The notes beneath the pieces were generated by a model that did not search any database, had not been told where the DNA came from, and was given only the letters and a program-made list of their open reading frames with translations. Below are positions 1 to 10,733 of a stretch of 64,000 bases of DNA, piece by piece; position 1 is the stretch's first letter; every line of letters starts with the position of its first letter. Made by a program: the position numbers and the translations under genes. The DNA is from Poriferisodalis sp965226645 (lineage in GTDB: Bacteria; Actinomycetota; Acidimicrobiia; Acidimicrobiales; Poriferisodalaceae), in contig CBDDDL010000002.1 of NCBI GenBank assembly GCA_965226645.1, forward strand, positions 620,001 to 684,000. The letters run 5' to 3'.

Positions 1-592
1 CTCGGTGTGCCTGCAGCTGCACGGATTCCTGGCGGTTCACGATGACCACATCGGCGAGGGGCGCGACCAACGGCGCGACGTCGTTGTAGGGAGCGGGATT
101 AAACACCACCAGTGTCCGGTTCGCGCGGGCGATCTCCGCTGCGACGCGCGCCGCGGCAGCGCTGACTTCTCCCTGCAAGAGCAGCGCATCGGCGGCGGCG
201 ATCTGGGCGGCGGCCTCCGCGACGCCGGCGGGATCGAGGTGGGCGTTCGCCCCGGCCGCCACGATGATCGACACGTCGGCGACGTCGACCGTGATGACCG
301 CCAAGCCCGTCGTCGCGTCGGCCGGCGCCACATGACGGCAGTCGATGCCTTCGGCTTCGAGGCCCGCGCGCAGCCAGCGGCCCTGCTCGTCGTCGCCGAC
401 TCGTCCGATCATGACCACGTGCGCGCCCAGCCGGGCCGCGCCGACGGCCTGGTTGGCTCCCTTGCCTCCCCGAAACCACGCAGCTCGGTCGGCATGAAGC
501 GTCTCGTCGGGTCCTGGCCGCCGCGGCACCCAAACCGTCAGATCCGCGTTCAGGCTCCCGACGATGGCAATCCTCGGTGCCGCTGCTGACAC
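1..592 (-). CDS. rbsK: Ribokinase (PfkB family), C-terminus beyond window
   Basis: Reading leftward from a GTG at 592, the frame stays open to the window edge and gives about 197 residues of a PfkB-family sugar kinase. The N-terminal strand (AIVGSLNADL, residues 9-18) and the substrate-binding motif GGKGANQA (from residue 42) are typical of ribokinase, which phosphorylates D-ribose to ribose-5-phosphate with ATP in the cytoplasm. The C-terminal ATP site and catalytic Asp lie outside the window, so sugar specificity within PfkB cannot be settled here. The gene is divergent from the oxidoreductase at 667, with about 74 bp between them. Fold and family are secure; ribose as substrate is likely. 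Confidence 0.85.
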   Translation of the reverse strand, partial: MSAAAPRIAIVGSLNADLTVWVPRRPGPDETLHADRAAWFRGGKGANQAVGAARLGAHVVMIGRVGDDEQGRWLRAGLEAEGIDCRHVAPADATTGLAVITVDVADVSIIVAAGANAHLDPAGVAEAAAQIAAADALLLQGEVSAAAARVAAEIARANRTLVVFNPAPYNDVAPLVAPLADVVIVNRQESVQLQAHR

Positions 593-666
593 CGGTGTGA
601 GGTGGGCCGCCACTAGGCGGTATTCTGCCGCCTGCTGATGGCCAAACGTGACCACTGCGGAGGCCC

Positions 667-1761
667 ATGAGCCTGCCCACGATGATGCGAGCGGCGCTGC
701 TGATCGGCACCGGCGGTCCGGAGATGCTCGAGGTACGCGACGACGTGCCCGTACCAGCGCCGGGTCCTCTCGATGCATTGATCCAGGTGTCGGCGTGCGG
801 CATGAACAACACCGACATCAACACCCGTGTGGGTTGGTACAGTCGCGCGATCGCCTCGGCAACCAGCGAAGGCGGATACGTCGAGGCGAGCGTCGATGAG
901 GCCGCGTGGGGGCGCACGGGCCTCGAGTTCCCCCGCATCCAGGGCGCGGACGTGGTGGGGCGCGTCGTCGCGGTGGACCAAGACGTCGAAGACACTGCGC
1001 TGGTGGGGAAGCGGGTCATCGTTGATCCGTGCCTGCGCGATCCCGACGATCCGTCCGACCGCAGCAAGGCCGGGTATCTCGGCAGCGAGGCCGACGGGGG
1101 GTTCGCCGAGTTCGCAACTGTGCCGATCGAGAACGTGCACGCCGTGGACTCGGATCTCTCCGATGCCGAGCTCGCGACATTCCCGTGCTCGTCCGTGACC
1201 GCAGAGCACATGCTGACTCGAATCGGTCTGCGCAGCGGCCAGAGCATCGCGGTGACCGGCGCCAGCGGCGGGGTGGGCAGCGCTCTGATCCAGCTCGCGA
1301 GGCGCCGCGGCGCACGCGTGGTTGCGGTGGCTGGCAGTTCGAAGATCGCCCAAGTGCTCGACATCGGCGCACATGCCGCTGTGGCGCGCGAATCCCCATC
1401 AGTTCCTGTTGCCGCCGTTGCGGCGAACGGCGGTCCGTTCGACGCTGTGGCTGACGTAGTCGGCGGGGACAGCTTCGCCGGCTGGCTCGATGCGCTTGCC
1501 CGCGGAGGGCGATACGTCACCTCGGGCGCCATCGGCGGGCCGATTGTGCAACTCGATCTGCGGACCCTGTACCTCAACGACCTCGAGTTCTACGGCGCGA
1601 CGATTTACGAACCGGGCATCTTCGCTGATCTCGTCGGGTACATCGAGCGAGGCGAGATCCGGCCGATTCTCGGCGGCACCTTCCCGCTCGAAGAAATACA
1701 TGCTGCCCAGGAGGCATTCGTCCGCAAGGAGCACATCGGCAACCTGGTGATCACGCTCTGA
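667..1761 (+). CDS. MDR-family NAD(P)H-dependent quinone reductase/alcohol dehydrogenase-like protein
   Basis: This 364-residue medium-chain dehydrogenase/reductase has an N-terminal GroES-like domain and a C-terminal Rossmann domain. The nucleotide-binding motif is TGASGGVGSA at about residues 196-205. The final residues (IHAAQEAFVRKEHIGNLVI) match the C-terminal pattern of zinc-type MDRs and quinone oxidoreductases. The Cys/His spacing of a classical catalytic zinc site is not obvious, so a zinc-independent quinone reductase-type enzyme is favoured. The ATG at 667 follows a good ribosome binding site (GGAGG, 5 nt away). The gene stands alone between the divergent ribokinase and the convergent tRNA-Thr. 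Substrate is unknown. Confidence 0.8.
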   Translation: MSLPTMMRAALLIGTGGPEMLEVRDDVPVPAPGPLDALIQVSACGMNNTDINTRVGWYSRAIASATSEGGYVEASVDEAAWGRTGLEFPRIQGADVVGRVVAVDQDVEDTALVGKRVIVDPCLRDPDDPSDRSKAGYLGSEADGGFAEFATVPIENVHAVDSDLSDAELATFPCSSVTAEHMLTRIGLRSGQSIAVTGASGGVGSALIQLARRRGARVVAVAGSSKIAQVLDIGAHAAVARESPSVPVAAVAANGGPFDAVADVVGGDSFAGWLDALARGGRYVTSGAIGGPIVQLDLRTLYLNDLEFYGATIYEPGIFADLVGYIERGEIRPILGGTFPLEEIHAAQEAFVRKEHIGNLVITL

Positions 1762-1782
1762 GCAGTTCGTTCCTACGGGGCG

Positions 1783-1855
1783 AGCCCGAGGTGGGAATCG
1801 AACCCACAACCCCCGCTTTACAAGAGCGGTGCTCTGGCCGTTGAGCTACTCGGGC
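1783..1855 (-). tRNA. tRNA-Thr (anticodon UGU)
   Basis: The minus strand folds as a full cloverleaf. The acceptor GCCCGAG pairs with CTCGGGC, the D stem is GCTC/GAGC, the anticodon stem is CCGCT/AGCGG with loop CTTGTAA (anticodon TGT), and the T arm carries TTCGATT. The 3' CCA is not encoded. The anticodon reads ACA (threonine). It lies just downstream of rlmB on the same strand. Confidence 0.95.
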
Positions 1856-1891
1856 GTATGGCCCAGCGTATGGCCCAGCGTTTGGCCCAGC
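1856..1891. repeat. Three 12-bp tandem repeats abutting tRNA-Thr(UGU)
   Basis: The unit GTATGGCCCAGC occurs at 1856-1867 and 1868-1879, with a one-base variant (GTTTGGCCCAGC) at 1880-1891. The block fills the gap between the rlmB stop and the first base of the tRNA, so on the minus strand it forms the tRNA 5' leader. The function is unknown. Confidence 0.85.
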
Positions 1892-1900
1892 GCTGCGGAT

Positions 1901-2860
1901 TCAGGTCGAATTCTGGGCGCGAGCGCGGGCGCGGGCGATGTCGAACAGGGCGACGGCCGTTGCCGCGGCCACGTTGAGGGACTCGATGCGCCCATAGATC
2001 GGGATCGAGATGACTTGATCGCAGCGACGCTCGACCAGTGTCGAGAGACCCCGTCCCTCGGCGCCCACGACGACCACGACGGGCTCGCTGGCGACACGCA
2101 GATCCTCAAGACCGTCGCTGGCATTGCCGTCGAGTCCGATGACCCACAGGCCGGCGTCACGCAGTTGCTTCAACGCCCCGGGCAGTCCTCCGACCTGTGC
2201 GAAGCGCAGATGCTCGATTGCCCCAGCAGCTGCCTTGACTGCTGCGGGCGTCAGGCTCGCGGAGCGATGGCGTCCGAGGACGACTCCCGTCGCGCCCGCC
2301 ACTTCGGCGGTCCGCAAGATGGCACCCAGATTCCCGGGATCCGTGACGCCGTCGGCGGCGATGAGCAGCGGCGGCGACCCGCGATGAGGTTGGACGAGAT
2401 CCTCCAGCGGTACCGGTCGGATCTCGGAGGCCAAAGCGATGACGCCCTGCGGCGACTCGGTGAGCGCCTTATCGCGCAACTTGCGGCGGCTGGTCTCGCG
2501 CAGCGGCACTCGCCGCTCCGCTGCTAAGTCGGCGATCTCCGCCAGTACGGCGGACTCGTGCGCGTCCTCGGCCAGCAGGACCTCATGAATCTTGCGGTTG
2601 CCGGCACGCAGCAGCTCTCGCACGGCTTGCCGGCCTTCGACGTGGTCGCCGCCCAGACCGCGGGGCGCGGATTGTTCGCGACCGGCGGAGGGGTCGCGGC
2701 GCTGCGCATTCGGGCCACGACGGGCCTCCGCGCTGGCGCGTCGGGGCGGACCGGAGCCGCTGCGCTGCTGCGTATTCGCTCCGCCGCGACCTCGAGGTTG
2801 AGCGCCCCGCGCTCCCCCTTGGGCCGGCTTGCCCCGACTGCGTTGCGGTTGCCTGCTCAT
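1901..2860 (-). CDS. rlmB: TrmH/SpoU-family 23S rRNA 2'-O-methyltransferase (RlmB-type)
   Basis: This SPOUT methyltransferase should methylate a 23S rRNA guanosine ribose (G2251 in E. coli), using S-adenosylmethionine. From the ATG at 2860 it is 319 residues. About 75 residues of Arg/Gly/Ala/Pro-rich low-complexity N-terminus come first, as is common in actinobacterial members. The small RNA-binding substrate domain follows (around HVEGRQAVRELLRAG). The knotted catalytic domain carries NLGAILRTAE (motif 1), GAEGRGLS (motif 2) and IPIYGRIESLNVAAATAV (motif 3). An upstream TTG at 2890 would overlap ispF, so the ATG is preferred. It is the last protein gene of the clpC-LppM-ispD-ispF-rlmB run. 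Confidence 0.9.
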   Translation of the reverse strand: MSRQPQRSRGKPAQGGARGAQPRGRGGANTQQRSGSGPPRRASAEARRGPNAQRRDPSAGREQSAPRGLGGDHVEGRQAVRELLRAGNRKIHEVLLAEDAHESAVLAEIADLAAERRVPLRETSRRKLRDKALTESPQGVIALASEIRPVPLEDLVQPHRGSPPLLIAADGVTDPGNLGAILRTAEVAGATGVVLGRHRSASLTPAAVKAAAGAIEHLRFAQVGGLPGALKQLRDAGLWVIGLDGNASDGLEDLRVASEPVVVVVGAEGRGLSTLVERRCDQVISIPIYGRIESLNVAAATAVALFDIARARARAQNST

Positions 2861-2867
2861 CGGACCG

Positions 2868-3410
2868 TCATTCAAGCGGGTCGGATTCAAGCGTGTCGGC
2901 GCCCGGCCCGGCGAACACCAGGGCCACGGCGTGCGCCACGATCCCGTCTGCGTGACCGAGCCCTTCGGTCCGCTTGCCGCAGACCGTGATCTGCCCGCCC
3001 GCCGCGCTGCTGAGCCGTTCCTGCATCTGCTCGCGGTGCGGGGCGATCATTGGACGGTCGCAAATGACGGTGCAGTCGACATTGGCCAAGCTCCATCCAG
3101 CTTCGGCCAGCCGAGACGCCGTCAGCGCCAGCATCTCGATGCTGTCGCCGCCGCGCCATCGCTCGTCGCTGTCAGGAAAGTGCGAGCCGATGTCGCCGAG
3201 ACCGGCTGCACCGAGCATCGCATCGATGACGGCATGCGCGACCACGTCGGCGTCGCTGTGGCCTGCCAGCGGCCGCTCGCCAACCAATCGGACCCCGCCA
3301 AGCACCAACGTTCGTCCAGAGTGGCTCGCGACATCAGCGAACGGGTGCGCGTCGTAGCCGTGCCCCACACGCATCACCGAGCCAAGCCCGCCGCTGTTGG
3401 CCGTCGTCAC
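2868..3410 (-). CDS. ispF: 2-C-methyl-D-erythritol 2,4-cyclodiphosphate synthase
   Basis: IspF catalyses the fifth step of the MEP isoprenoid pathway, cyclising CDP-ME-2-phosphate to MEcPP with release of CMP. The family motifs are clear: RVGHGYDAHPF near the start (metal ligands Asp and His), GHSDADVVAHAVIDAMLGAA, GDIGSHFPDSD, and a C-terminal TEGLG. The gene begins 11 nt after the ispD stop. The GTG at 3410 gives 180 residues. GTG 3377 or ATG 3374 would give the more usual 168-169 residues starting directly at the conserved strand, and no ribosome binding site decides between them. ispD and ispF are separate genes here rather than a fused IspDF. Confidence 0.93.
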   Translation of the reverse strand: MTTANSGGLGSVMRVGHGYDAHPFADVASHSGRTLVLGGVRLVGERPLAGHSDADVVAHAVIDAMLGAAGLGDIGSHFPDSDERWRGGDSIEMLALTASRLAEAGWSLANVDCTVICDRPMIAPHREQMQERLSSAAGGQITVCGKRTEGLGHADGIVAHAVALVFAGPGADTLESDPLE

Positions 3411-3421
3411 GCTTGTTGACG

Positions 3422-4108
3422 CTAGAGCCCGTCGTCTGCCACGCGGGTGCGCAGCAGGGCTTGCACGATCACAAGGTCTGCCGGCGTGGTGACCTTGTGC
3501 GCGGCAGCCTCACCCGGGATCGCCATCACCGTGCCGCCCGCCGCCTCGACCAGCGCCGCATCGTCGGTGGCCACAGGTGCTCCGGCGTGCGCCGCCGCCA
3601 GCACCTCACGGCGAAATGCTTGCGGGGTCTGCACGCCATAGAGCCCCGCACGATCCACGGTCCCCGCAACCACGCCACCGGTGTCACTCCAGGCCGGCAC
3701 CCGCTTGAGCGTGTCGCTCACTGGCAACGCTGGCACCGCCGCGTCTGCCCCAGCTCGTACAGCCGCAATCACCGCAGCGAACAGCCCCGTCGAAGCACCC
3801 GGCCGAGCCGCGTCGTGACACACGACCACGTCAACATCTCCGGGAACCGTCCCAAGCCCCGCCCGCGCCGAAGCCGAACGGCTGTCCCCCCCAGCCACAA
3901 CCGCATCAACACCCTCAAACGGTTGGTCGACCATCGCCGCCGGCACGACAAGCGTGACCCCATCACAAGCAGCCAGCGCCGCCTCAACGCTCCAAGAGAT
4001 CATCGATCGCCCGGCAATCGGCACCGACACCTTCGAGGAACCGTCGATCTCAGTGCCGAAGCGAGTCCCTGCGCCCGCAGCCAGCACAATCGCCCAAGCC
4101 CGAGCCAC
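3422..4108 (-). CDS. ispD: 2-C-methyl-D-erythritol 4-phosphate cytidylyltransferase
   Basis: IspD transfers CMP from CTP to MEP in isoprenoid biosynthesis. The nucleotidyltransferase signature AIVLAAGAGTRFG is at the N-terminus. VVCHDAARPG (the Asp-containing metal site) and GVQTPQAFR are also visible. I place the start at GTG 4108 (228 residues), because the only upstream alternative is a TTG at 4141 with no ribosome binding site. The stop lies 11 nt before ispF, which supports co-transcription and sequential function. Confidence 0.92.
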   Translation of the reverse strand: MARAWAIVLAAGAGTRFGTEIDGSSKVSVPIAGRSMISWSVEAALAACDGVTLVVPAAMVDQPFEGVDAVVAGGDSRSASARAGLGTVPGDVDVVVCHDAARPGASTGLFAAVIAAVRAGADAAVPALPVSDTLKRVPAWSDTGGVVAGTVDRAGLYGVQTPQAFRREVLAAAHAGAPVATDDAALVEAAGGTVMAIPGEAAAHKVTTPADLVIVQALLRTRVADDGL

Positions 4109-4145
4109 CCGCCCAGTCTGCCCCGCCCACGATCGCCACAATCAA

Positions 4146-5009
4146 CTAACGGAAGGTCAGCCCTCGCCGACGCCGACCACGCAAGGCGATCACCACGACA
4201 ACGACCGTGACCGCAGCAATGAAGATCCACCAGCCAGTTGCGATGCGAGCCCCCCGGCTCGCACGCTGCGACAGACGCTCAGCCTCCTCGTCGGCTGCGG
4301 CAATTTCGGCGTCGAAGAGCTCGCCCGACACCGACAGCTCGCGCATGCCGCCTTCGTTCAGCATCATCACGCCCTCGGCCGGCAGCCGCCCTGCGCCCTG
4401 AGGCACCGTCGCCTGCACGACGAGCGTCACCAGCTCGTCGAGCGGCGCACCGGCGCGTTCTTCGATGTCGGCGATGGGCATGCCAAAGAGCTCGCCCTCG
4501 AGTGCATCCGCAGTAGCAGGGTTGACAAGCTCGCTGACCGGCCGGTCGAGACCGATGCCCACGGCCAGCTGATAGCGCACAATTGCCCCGTCGCGTTCGC
4601 CCGTCACCGTGACCGACCTGAACAAACCGGCGGATCCGTCTGGCGGCCGATCGATCTCGGCAAGAACTTCGGCCAGCTCACCCTGGTTCGCGAATCGCTT
4701 GACCGCGACGACCTTGAGTCGTTCGCCGACCGAGGTCTGCTCGTGCCGGCGGGTGATCTCCCACCAGACCAAGTCATCGAGAACGAGCAGCTCGCTGAGA
4801 TCGGGTGCGGTGCGCATCACCTCTTCATCGAAGGTGACGGCCACGGTCACCCAACCCGCTCCGTCATGCGCCATATCGATGTCAACGACGATGTCCGCTC
4901 GGCAGCCGGCGAGCGCGACGAAAGCCGCCGCGACAAGCAGCCAACGGCTCATCCGACGTTCGCGAGCCACACCGCCTCGCCGCCGCTCCGGCACTGCGAG
5001 CGGCGGCAT
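4146..5009 (-). CDS. LppM-like lipoprotein with C-terminal membrane anchor
   Basis: This 287-residue secreted protein has a lipoprotein signal peptide. The segment MSRWLLVAAAFVALAGC ends in a clear lipobox (LAGC, lipidated Cys at residue 36). A beta-rich LppM-type domain follows, starting DIVVDIDMAHDGAGWVTVAV. A single transmembrane helix (about residues 258-275) and an Arg-rich cytoplasmic tail close the protein. A shorter start at ATG 4952 would give a cleaner signal peptide. It follows clpC by 8 nt and precedes ispD. A second protein with the same architecture is at 38948-39853. Mycobacterial LppM is linked to cell-envelope and phagosome functions, but no function can be assigned here. Confidence 0.75.
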   Translation of the reverse strand: MPPLAVPERRRGGVARERRMSRWLLVAAAFVALAGCRADIVVDIDMAHDGAGWVTVAVTFDEEVMRTAPDLSELLVLDDLVWWEITRRHEQTSVGERLKVVAVKRFANQGELAEVLAEIDRPPDGSAGLFRSVTVTGERDGAIVRYQLAVGIGLDRPVSELVNPATADALEGELFGMPIADIEERAGAPLDELVTLVVQATVPQGAGRLPAEGVMMLNEGGMRELSVSGELFDAEIAAADEEAERLSQRASRGARIATGWWIFIAAVTVVVVVIALRGRRRRGLTFR

Positions 5010-5017
5010 GTGCGGGC

Positions 5018-7519
<2,502 letters not shown>

Positions 7520-7673
7520 TGGGCCTCCCTGTCTCTGCCCTCCACGATGGGCTTCGGGTCAGGTGCCCGCAGTGTAACGCTGCCCTTCGACATCGCTCCG
7601 TCGGCAAATGCAGTCCGCGGGCCGCAGAACCGCCGAGGGTGGCATCGGTGCTGTGGTCGTTTACGGTTGCGCC

Positions 7674-8684
7674 GTGGCGCCCCTTTCCCCGCTGCAGGCA
7701 CGAACCAGCCCCGACGAGGACCTCGTCCGCGTCGAAGCCTCGTTGCGCGCCGCGGCGGTCACCGACGACGAATTTCTGACCGAGGTGGCCTCGCATCTCA
7801 TACCGGCTGGTGGCAAGCGTCTGCGCCCCGCATTCGTCATCGCCGCGGCACTTGCGCTCGACCCTGACGGTGCAGCACCGGACGCCGTGACCGACGACAT
7901 GGTGTGCGGAGGTGTCGCCGTCGAGCTCGTCCATCTGGGATCGCTGTACCACGACGACGTGATGGACGATGCTGCGACGCGACGCGGCATCGAGGCGGTG
8001 AACCATCGGTGGGGAAACCTCAAGGCAATCCTGGCCGGCGATTTCCTGCTGGCAAAGGCATCCGAGCTCGCCGCGTCGCTCGGCACCGAGGTTGCCGCTC
8101 TGCTTGCGGCAACCATCGGTCGACTCTGCGAAGGCCAGGTGCGCGAGCTGCAGTTGATCTACGACATCAGCCGCACCGAGGAGCAGTACTTGCTGGCGAT
8201 CCGCGGCAAGACGGCCGAGCTGTACGCCACTGCGTGCCGCATCGGCGGGCTGGTGGCAGGCGCGGATCGAGACGTGCTCGAATGCCTCTCCAACTTCGGA
8301 CGGGCCTACGGCATGGCATTCCAGATTGTCGACGACGTGCTGGATCTCGTGGCGTCGGACGAAGAGCTCGGCAAGCCGTCGGGGAATGACCTGCGCGAGG
8401 GTGTGTACACGCTGCCCGTGATTCGCATGCTGGCCGACGGGCACCCGTTAGCAGACCTGCTGGGCCAGCCGCTGGACGACCTTCGGCGCGACCAAGCTCG
8501 GTCGCTCGTGGTGGCAGGCTCGGAGATCGCGACGTCGGTGGCCACCGCGCGCAACTACGTGGCCGATTCGCTGGAGGCGCTGGCGGGACTCGAACCCACA
8601 CCGGGCGTCGTGGGGATGCGAGCGGCGGCCTCGAACCTGCTGGGCACGCTCGAACCGCGCGCATCTGTCGCCGGTCAGCCGTGA
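7674..8684 (+). CDS. Polyprenyl diphosphate synthase (GrcC/heptaprenyl type)
   Basis: This all-alpha trans-prenyltransferase condenses isopentenyl diphosphate with allylic diphosphates, probably to make a menaquinone side chain. The first Asp-rich motif (DDVMDD, about residues 92-97) and the second (VDDVLD, about 217-222) are intact, and the IPP-binding GGKRLRP motif is near the N-terminus. The chosen start is GTG 7674 (336 residues). An upstream extension to 7608 has no family-like sequence. The stop overlaps the folP start (GTGA). Product chain length cannot be read reliably from the sequence. The ispD/ispF genes nearby supply the precursor pathway but lie on the other strand. Confidence 0.88.
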   Translation: MAPLSPLQARTSPDEDLVRVEASLRAAAVTDDEFLTEVASHLIPAGGKRLRPAFVIAAALALDPDGAAPDAVTDDMVCGGVAVELVHLGSLYHDDVMDDAATRRGIEAVNHRWGNLKAILAGDFLLAKASELAASLGTEVAALLAATIGRLCEGQVRELQLIYDISRTEEQYLLAIRGKTAELYATACRIGGLVAGADRDVLECLSNFGRAYGMAFQIVDDVLDLVASDEELGKPSGNDLREGVYTLPVIRMLADGHPLADLLGQPLDDLRRDQARSLVVAGSEIATSVATARNYVADSLEALAGLEPTPGVVGMRAAASNLLGTLEPRASVAGQP

Positions 8685-9571
8685 CCGACTCGGTCCCGCT
8701 GCCGGCGTGGCCGATCCACCGGCGATATCGCCACGCGTCCTGGGATCCTGGACGCGGTCCGTGCTGGGAGTGGGGCACTCGGACGTTCGTGATGGGCATC
8801 ATCAACGCCACCGACGATTCGTTCTCTGGAGACGGCATCGCAGATCGGCTCGACGACGCCATCGCGCTCGCCCGTGAACTCGTCGAGGACGGCGCCGACA
8901 TCATCGACATCGGCGGGGCGTCGAGCCGACCCGGGGCCGAGCCGACGCCGGTTGCCGTCGAGCGCCGTCGCGCGGTGCGGGTCATCGAAGCCGTGCGCTG
9001 CGAGCTGGACCGTCTCGGCGCCGACGTGCCGATCTCAGTGGACACGACGCGGTCCGCAGTGGCTGAGCCCGCGCTCGATGCCGGCGCAGACGTGGTGAAC
9101 GACATCACCGGATTCCGGGCCGACCCCGACTTGGCGCCCTTGGTGGCGCGTCAGCGCGTTGCAGCCGTGCTGATGCACAACCAGCGGGGACGGCCGCACA
9201 CGGACCTCATCGCCGATATCACCGCGGGCCTCGAGGTCACTCTCGACATTTGCGCCGCCGCGGGGATCGGCACCGGCCGCATCGTCGCCGACCCTGGCTT
9301 CGGCTTCGGCTTCGGCGTCTCGCAGAACCTCGAGATGATGCGGCGCCTGCCCGAGCTCTGGCCGCTGGGGCTGCCGTTGCTCATCGGCACGTCACGCAAG
9401 TCGACCATTGGGTCGGTGACCAACACCAAGCCCGATGATCGCCTCTTTGGGACCGCCGCCACGATCACGGCCGCTATCTGCGCGGGCATCGACGTAGTCC
9501 GCGTCCACGACGCACCGCAGATGACTCAAGCAGTGCGGATGGCCGACGCCATGGTCCGCATCGTCCGCTAG
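8681..9571 (+). CDS. folP: Dihydropteroate synthase
   Basis: FolP condenses p-aminobenzoate with the pterin diphosphate to make dihydropteroate in folate synthesis. The TIM-barrel signatures are present in order: MGIINATDDSFSGDG (usually NVTPDSFSDGG), GASSRPGAEP (pterin/pABA loop), PISVDTTRSAVA, VVNDITGF, and LIGTSRKS near the C-terminus. At 296 residues the length is normal. The Pro-to-Asp change in the first motif is unusual but lies in a variable position of divergent FolPs. It starts at a GTG overlapping the end of the polyprenyl synthase gene, so translation is probably coupled. The partner enzymes FolB and FolK are at 15.6-16.5 kb on the opposite strand. Confidence 0.92.
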   Translation: MTDSVPLPAWPIHRRYRHASWDPGRGPCWEWGTRTFVMGIINATDDSFSGDGIADRLDDAIALARELVEDGADIIDIGGASSRPGAEPTPVAVERRRAVRVIEAVRCELDRLGADVPISVDTTRSAVAEPALDAGADVVNDITGFRADPDLAPLVARQRVAAVLMHNQRGRPHTDLIADITAGLEVTLDICAAAGIGTGRIVADPGFGFGFGVSQNLEMMRRLPELWPLGLPLLIGTSRKSTIGSVTNTKPDDRLFGTAATITAAICAGIDVVRVHDAPQMTQAVRMADAMVRIVR

Positions 9572-9641
9572 ACGAGCGGCTTAAAACCGCACGCATCGGC
9601 CGAATCTGTGGGGGTGAAGACCCCGTATACGCCCATACACA

Positions 9642-10142
9642 GTGCCCCTGGTGCGCCCGTCATTGCTTCTCGCATGCGGGCTAGTGGTGTTTGCTGTGGC
9701 GAGCTGCGGACGGGGTGCCGGCCCCGAATCGTCCCGACCGTCAGTGCTACCGCCCGAAGGGACTCAGCCTGCGCCCAGCGAATCGACCGCCGACGGGGGT
9801 ATGGCGGGTCCGAGCGCATCTGCGACCGCCGCTACTCCAGCCTCGACGACATCACGCCCGGCCCCTTCGACGACGGCGGCCGTGCCGCTACCCACGGCCG
9901 CGAGTTCTGCTGTTGCCGGTCAGGCGATCTTCTCGGACATCTGCTCCACGTGTCATCTCGACCATGGAGCGGGACGCATCGGTGTCGATCTGACACTGTC
10001 GTTCCTGCCCCGGGAGGAGATTCTCGACGTCATCCGCACTGGTCGCGCCGGCACACAGATGGCGGCCTTCGAAAGCGTCTTGACGGGAACAGAGATTGAC
10101 GCTGTCGCGGACTATGTCGCGTCGCTGCGCCAGGGGAATTGA
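9642..10142 (+). CDS. Lipoprotein c-type cytochrome
   Basis: This 166-residue exported monohaem cytochrome starts at GTG 9642. It has a lipoprotein signal peptide (lipobox VASC, Cys at about residue 22) and a roughly 70-residue linker rich in Ser, Thr, Ala and Pro. A small cytochrome c domain follows with one haem-binding CSTCH motif and a distal Met in the AGTQMAAF segment. The C-terminal helix ends in VADYVASLR. It resembles the small electron-carrier cytochromes of the c551/c553 class (cytochrome CBB3-type domain). It is about 70 bp downstream of folP and convergent with the sugar dehydrogenase remnant. Its redox partner is not identifiable here. Confidence 0.82.
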   Translation: MPLVRPSLLLACGLVVFAVASCGRGAGPESSRPSVLPPEGTQPAPSESTADGGMAGPSASATAATPASTTSRPAPSTTAAVPLPTAASSAVAGQAIFSDICSTCHLDHGAGRIGVDLTLSFLPREEILDVIRTGRAGTQMAAFESVLTGTEIDAVADYVASLRQGN

Positions 10143-10160
10143 GCGGCGCGGCCGAGACGG

Positions 10161-10685
10161 TCAACTGCTGGGTGCGATCTTCCACACCGCCCAGCGGCTC
10201 AGCAGATACATCTCGCCGTGGCCGTCCACGCCAAACGACCAAGTAAATCGAGCGTTGTCCGGCCGCTCGATGGCCCGCGACCAGTCGTAGTGCTCCACTA
10301 CCTCGCCGCCGGACCAACGAAAGGTGCGAATCCAGCCACCGGTGAAGTCGGCGTAGAAGTAGTGGCCGTGCATTTCCGGAATGGCGTCACCGCGGTAGAC
10401 GTAACCGCCGATGACGCCGACACCTTCGTCATGGGTGTACTCGACTACTGGGAGAACGAAGCCGGTCGTATCGCATGGGCCGCCGCGGAAGCACATGGTT
10501 CCCTCGACCACGCTCCACCCGAAGTTGAGGCCGCCGAGGTCCGCTGGGGCCACGCTCACCTCTTCGATGAGCTCATGTCCAACGTCGCCGATGTAGATGG
10601 AGCCATCGTCGAAGCTGAATCGCCACGGGTTGCGCAAGCCGTAGAACCCCACTTCGCAGGCAACGCACGGTTTGCTGTCGGGCAT
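10161..10685 (-). pseudogene. Truncated PQQ-dependent glucose/sorbosone dehydrogenase-like protein
   Basis: The 174-residue frame matches only the C-terminal half of soluble aldose sugar dehydrogenases (YliI/GSDH beta-propeller). Characteristic segments are YGLRNPWRFSFD near the start, IGDVGHELIEEV, NFGWSVVEG and GGYVYRG. Family members are usually 350-400 residues, with a signal peptide and catalytic His in the missing part. Only about 50 bp separate its first codon from the stop of the next gene on the same strand, so the N-terminal half is gone rather than elsewhere in frame. It is most simply a decayed gene, though a short expressed fragment cannot be excluded. Confidence 0.7.
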
Positions 10686-10733
10686 ACGAGGGCGGTACGG
10701 ACCCCTCGGACAACCGCGGCGACGAAGAAGATG

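Noticed and set aside
7520..7673. Riboswitch or RNA gene in the clpC/polyprenyl synthase divergent gap
   Set aside because: I see no conserved RNA motif or stable long stem; only ordinary promoter-sized spacing.
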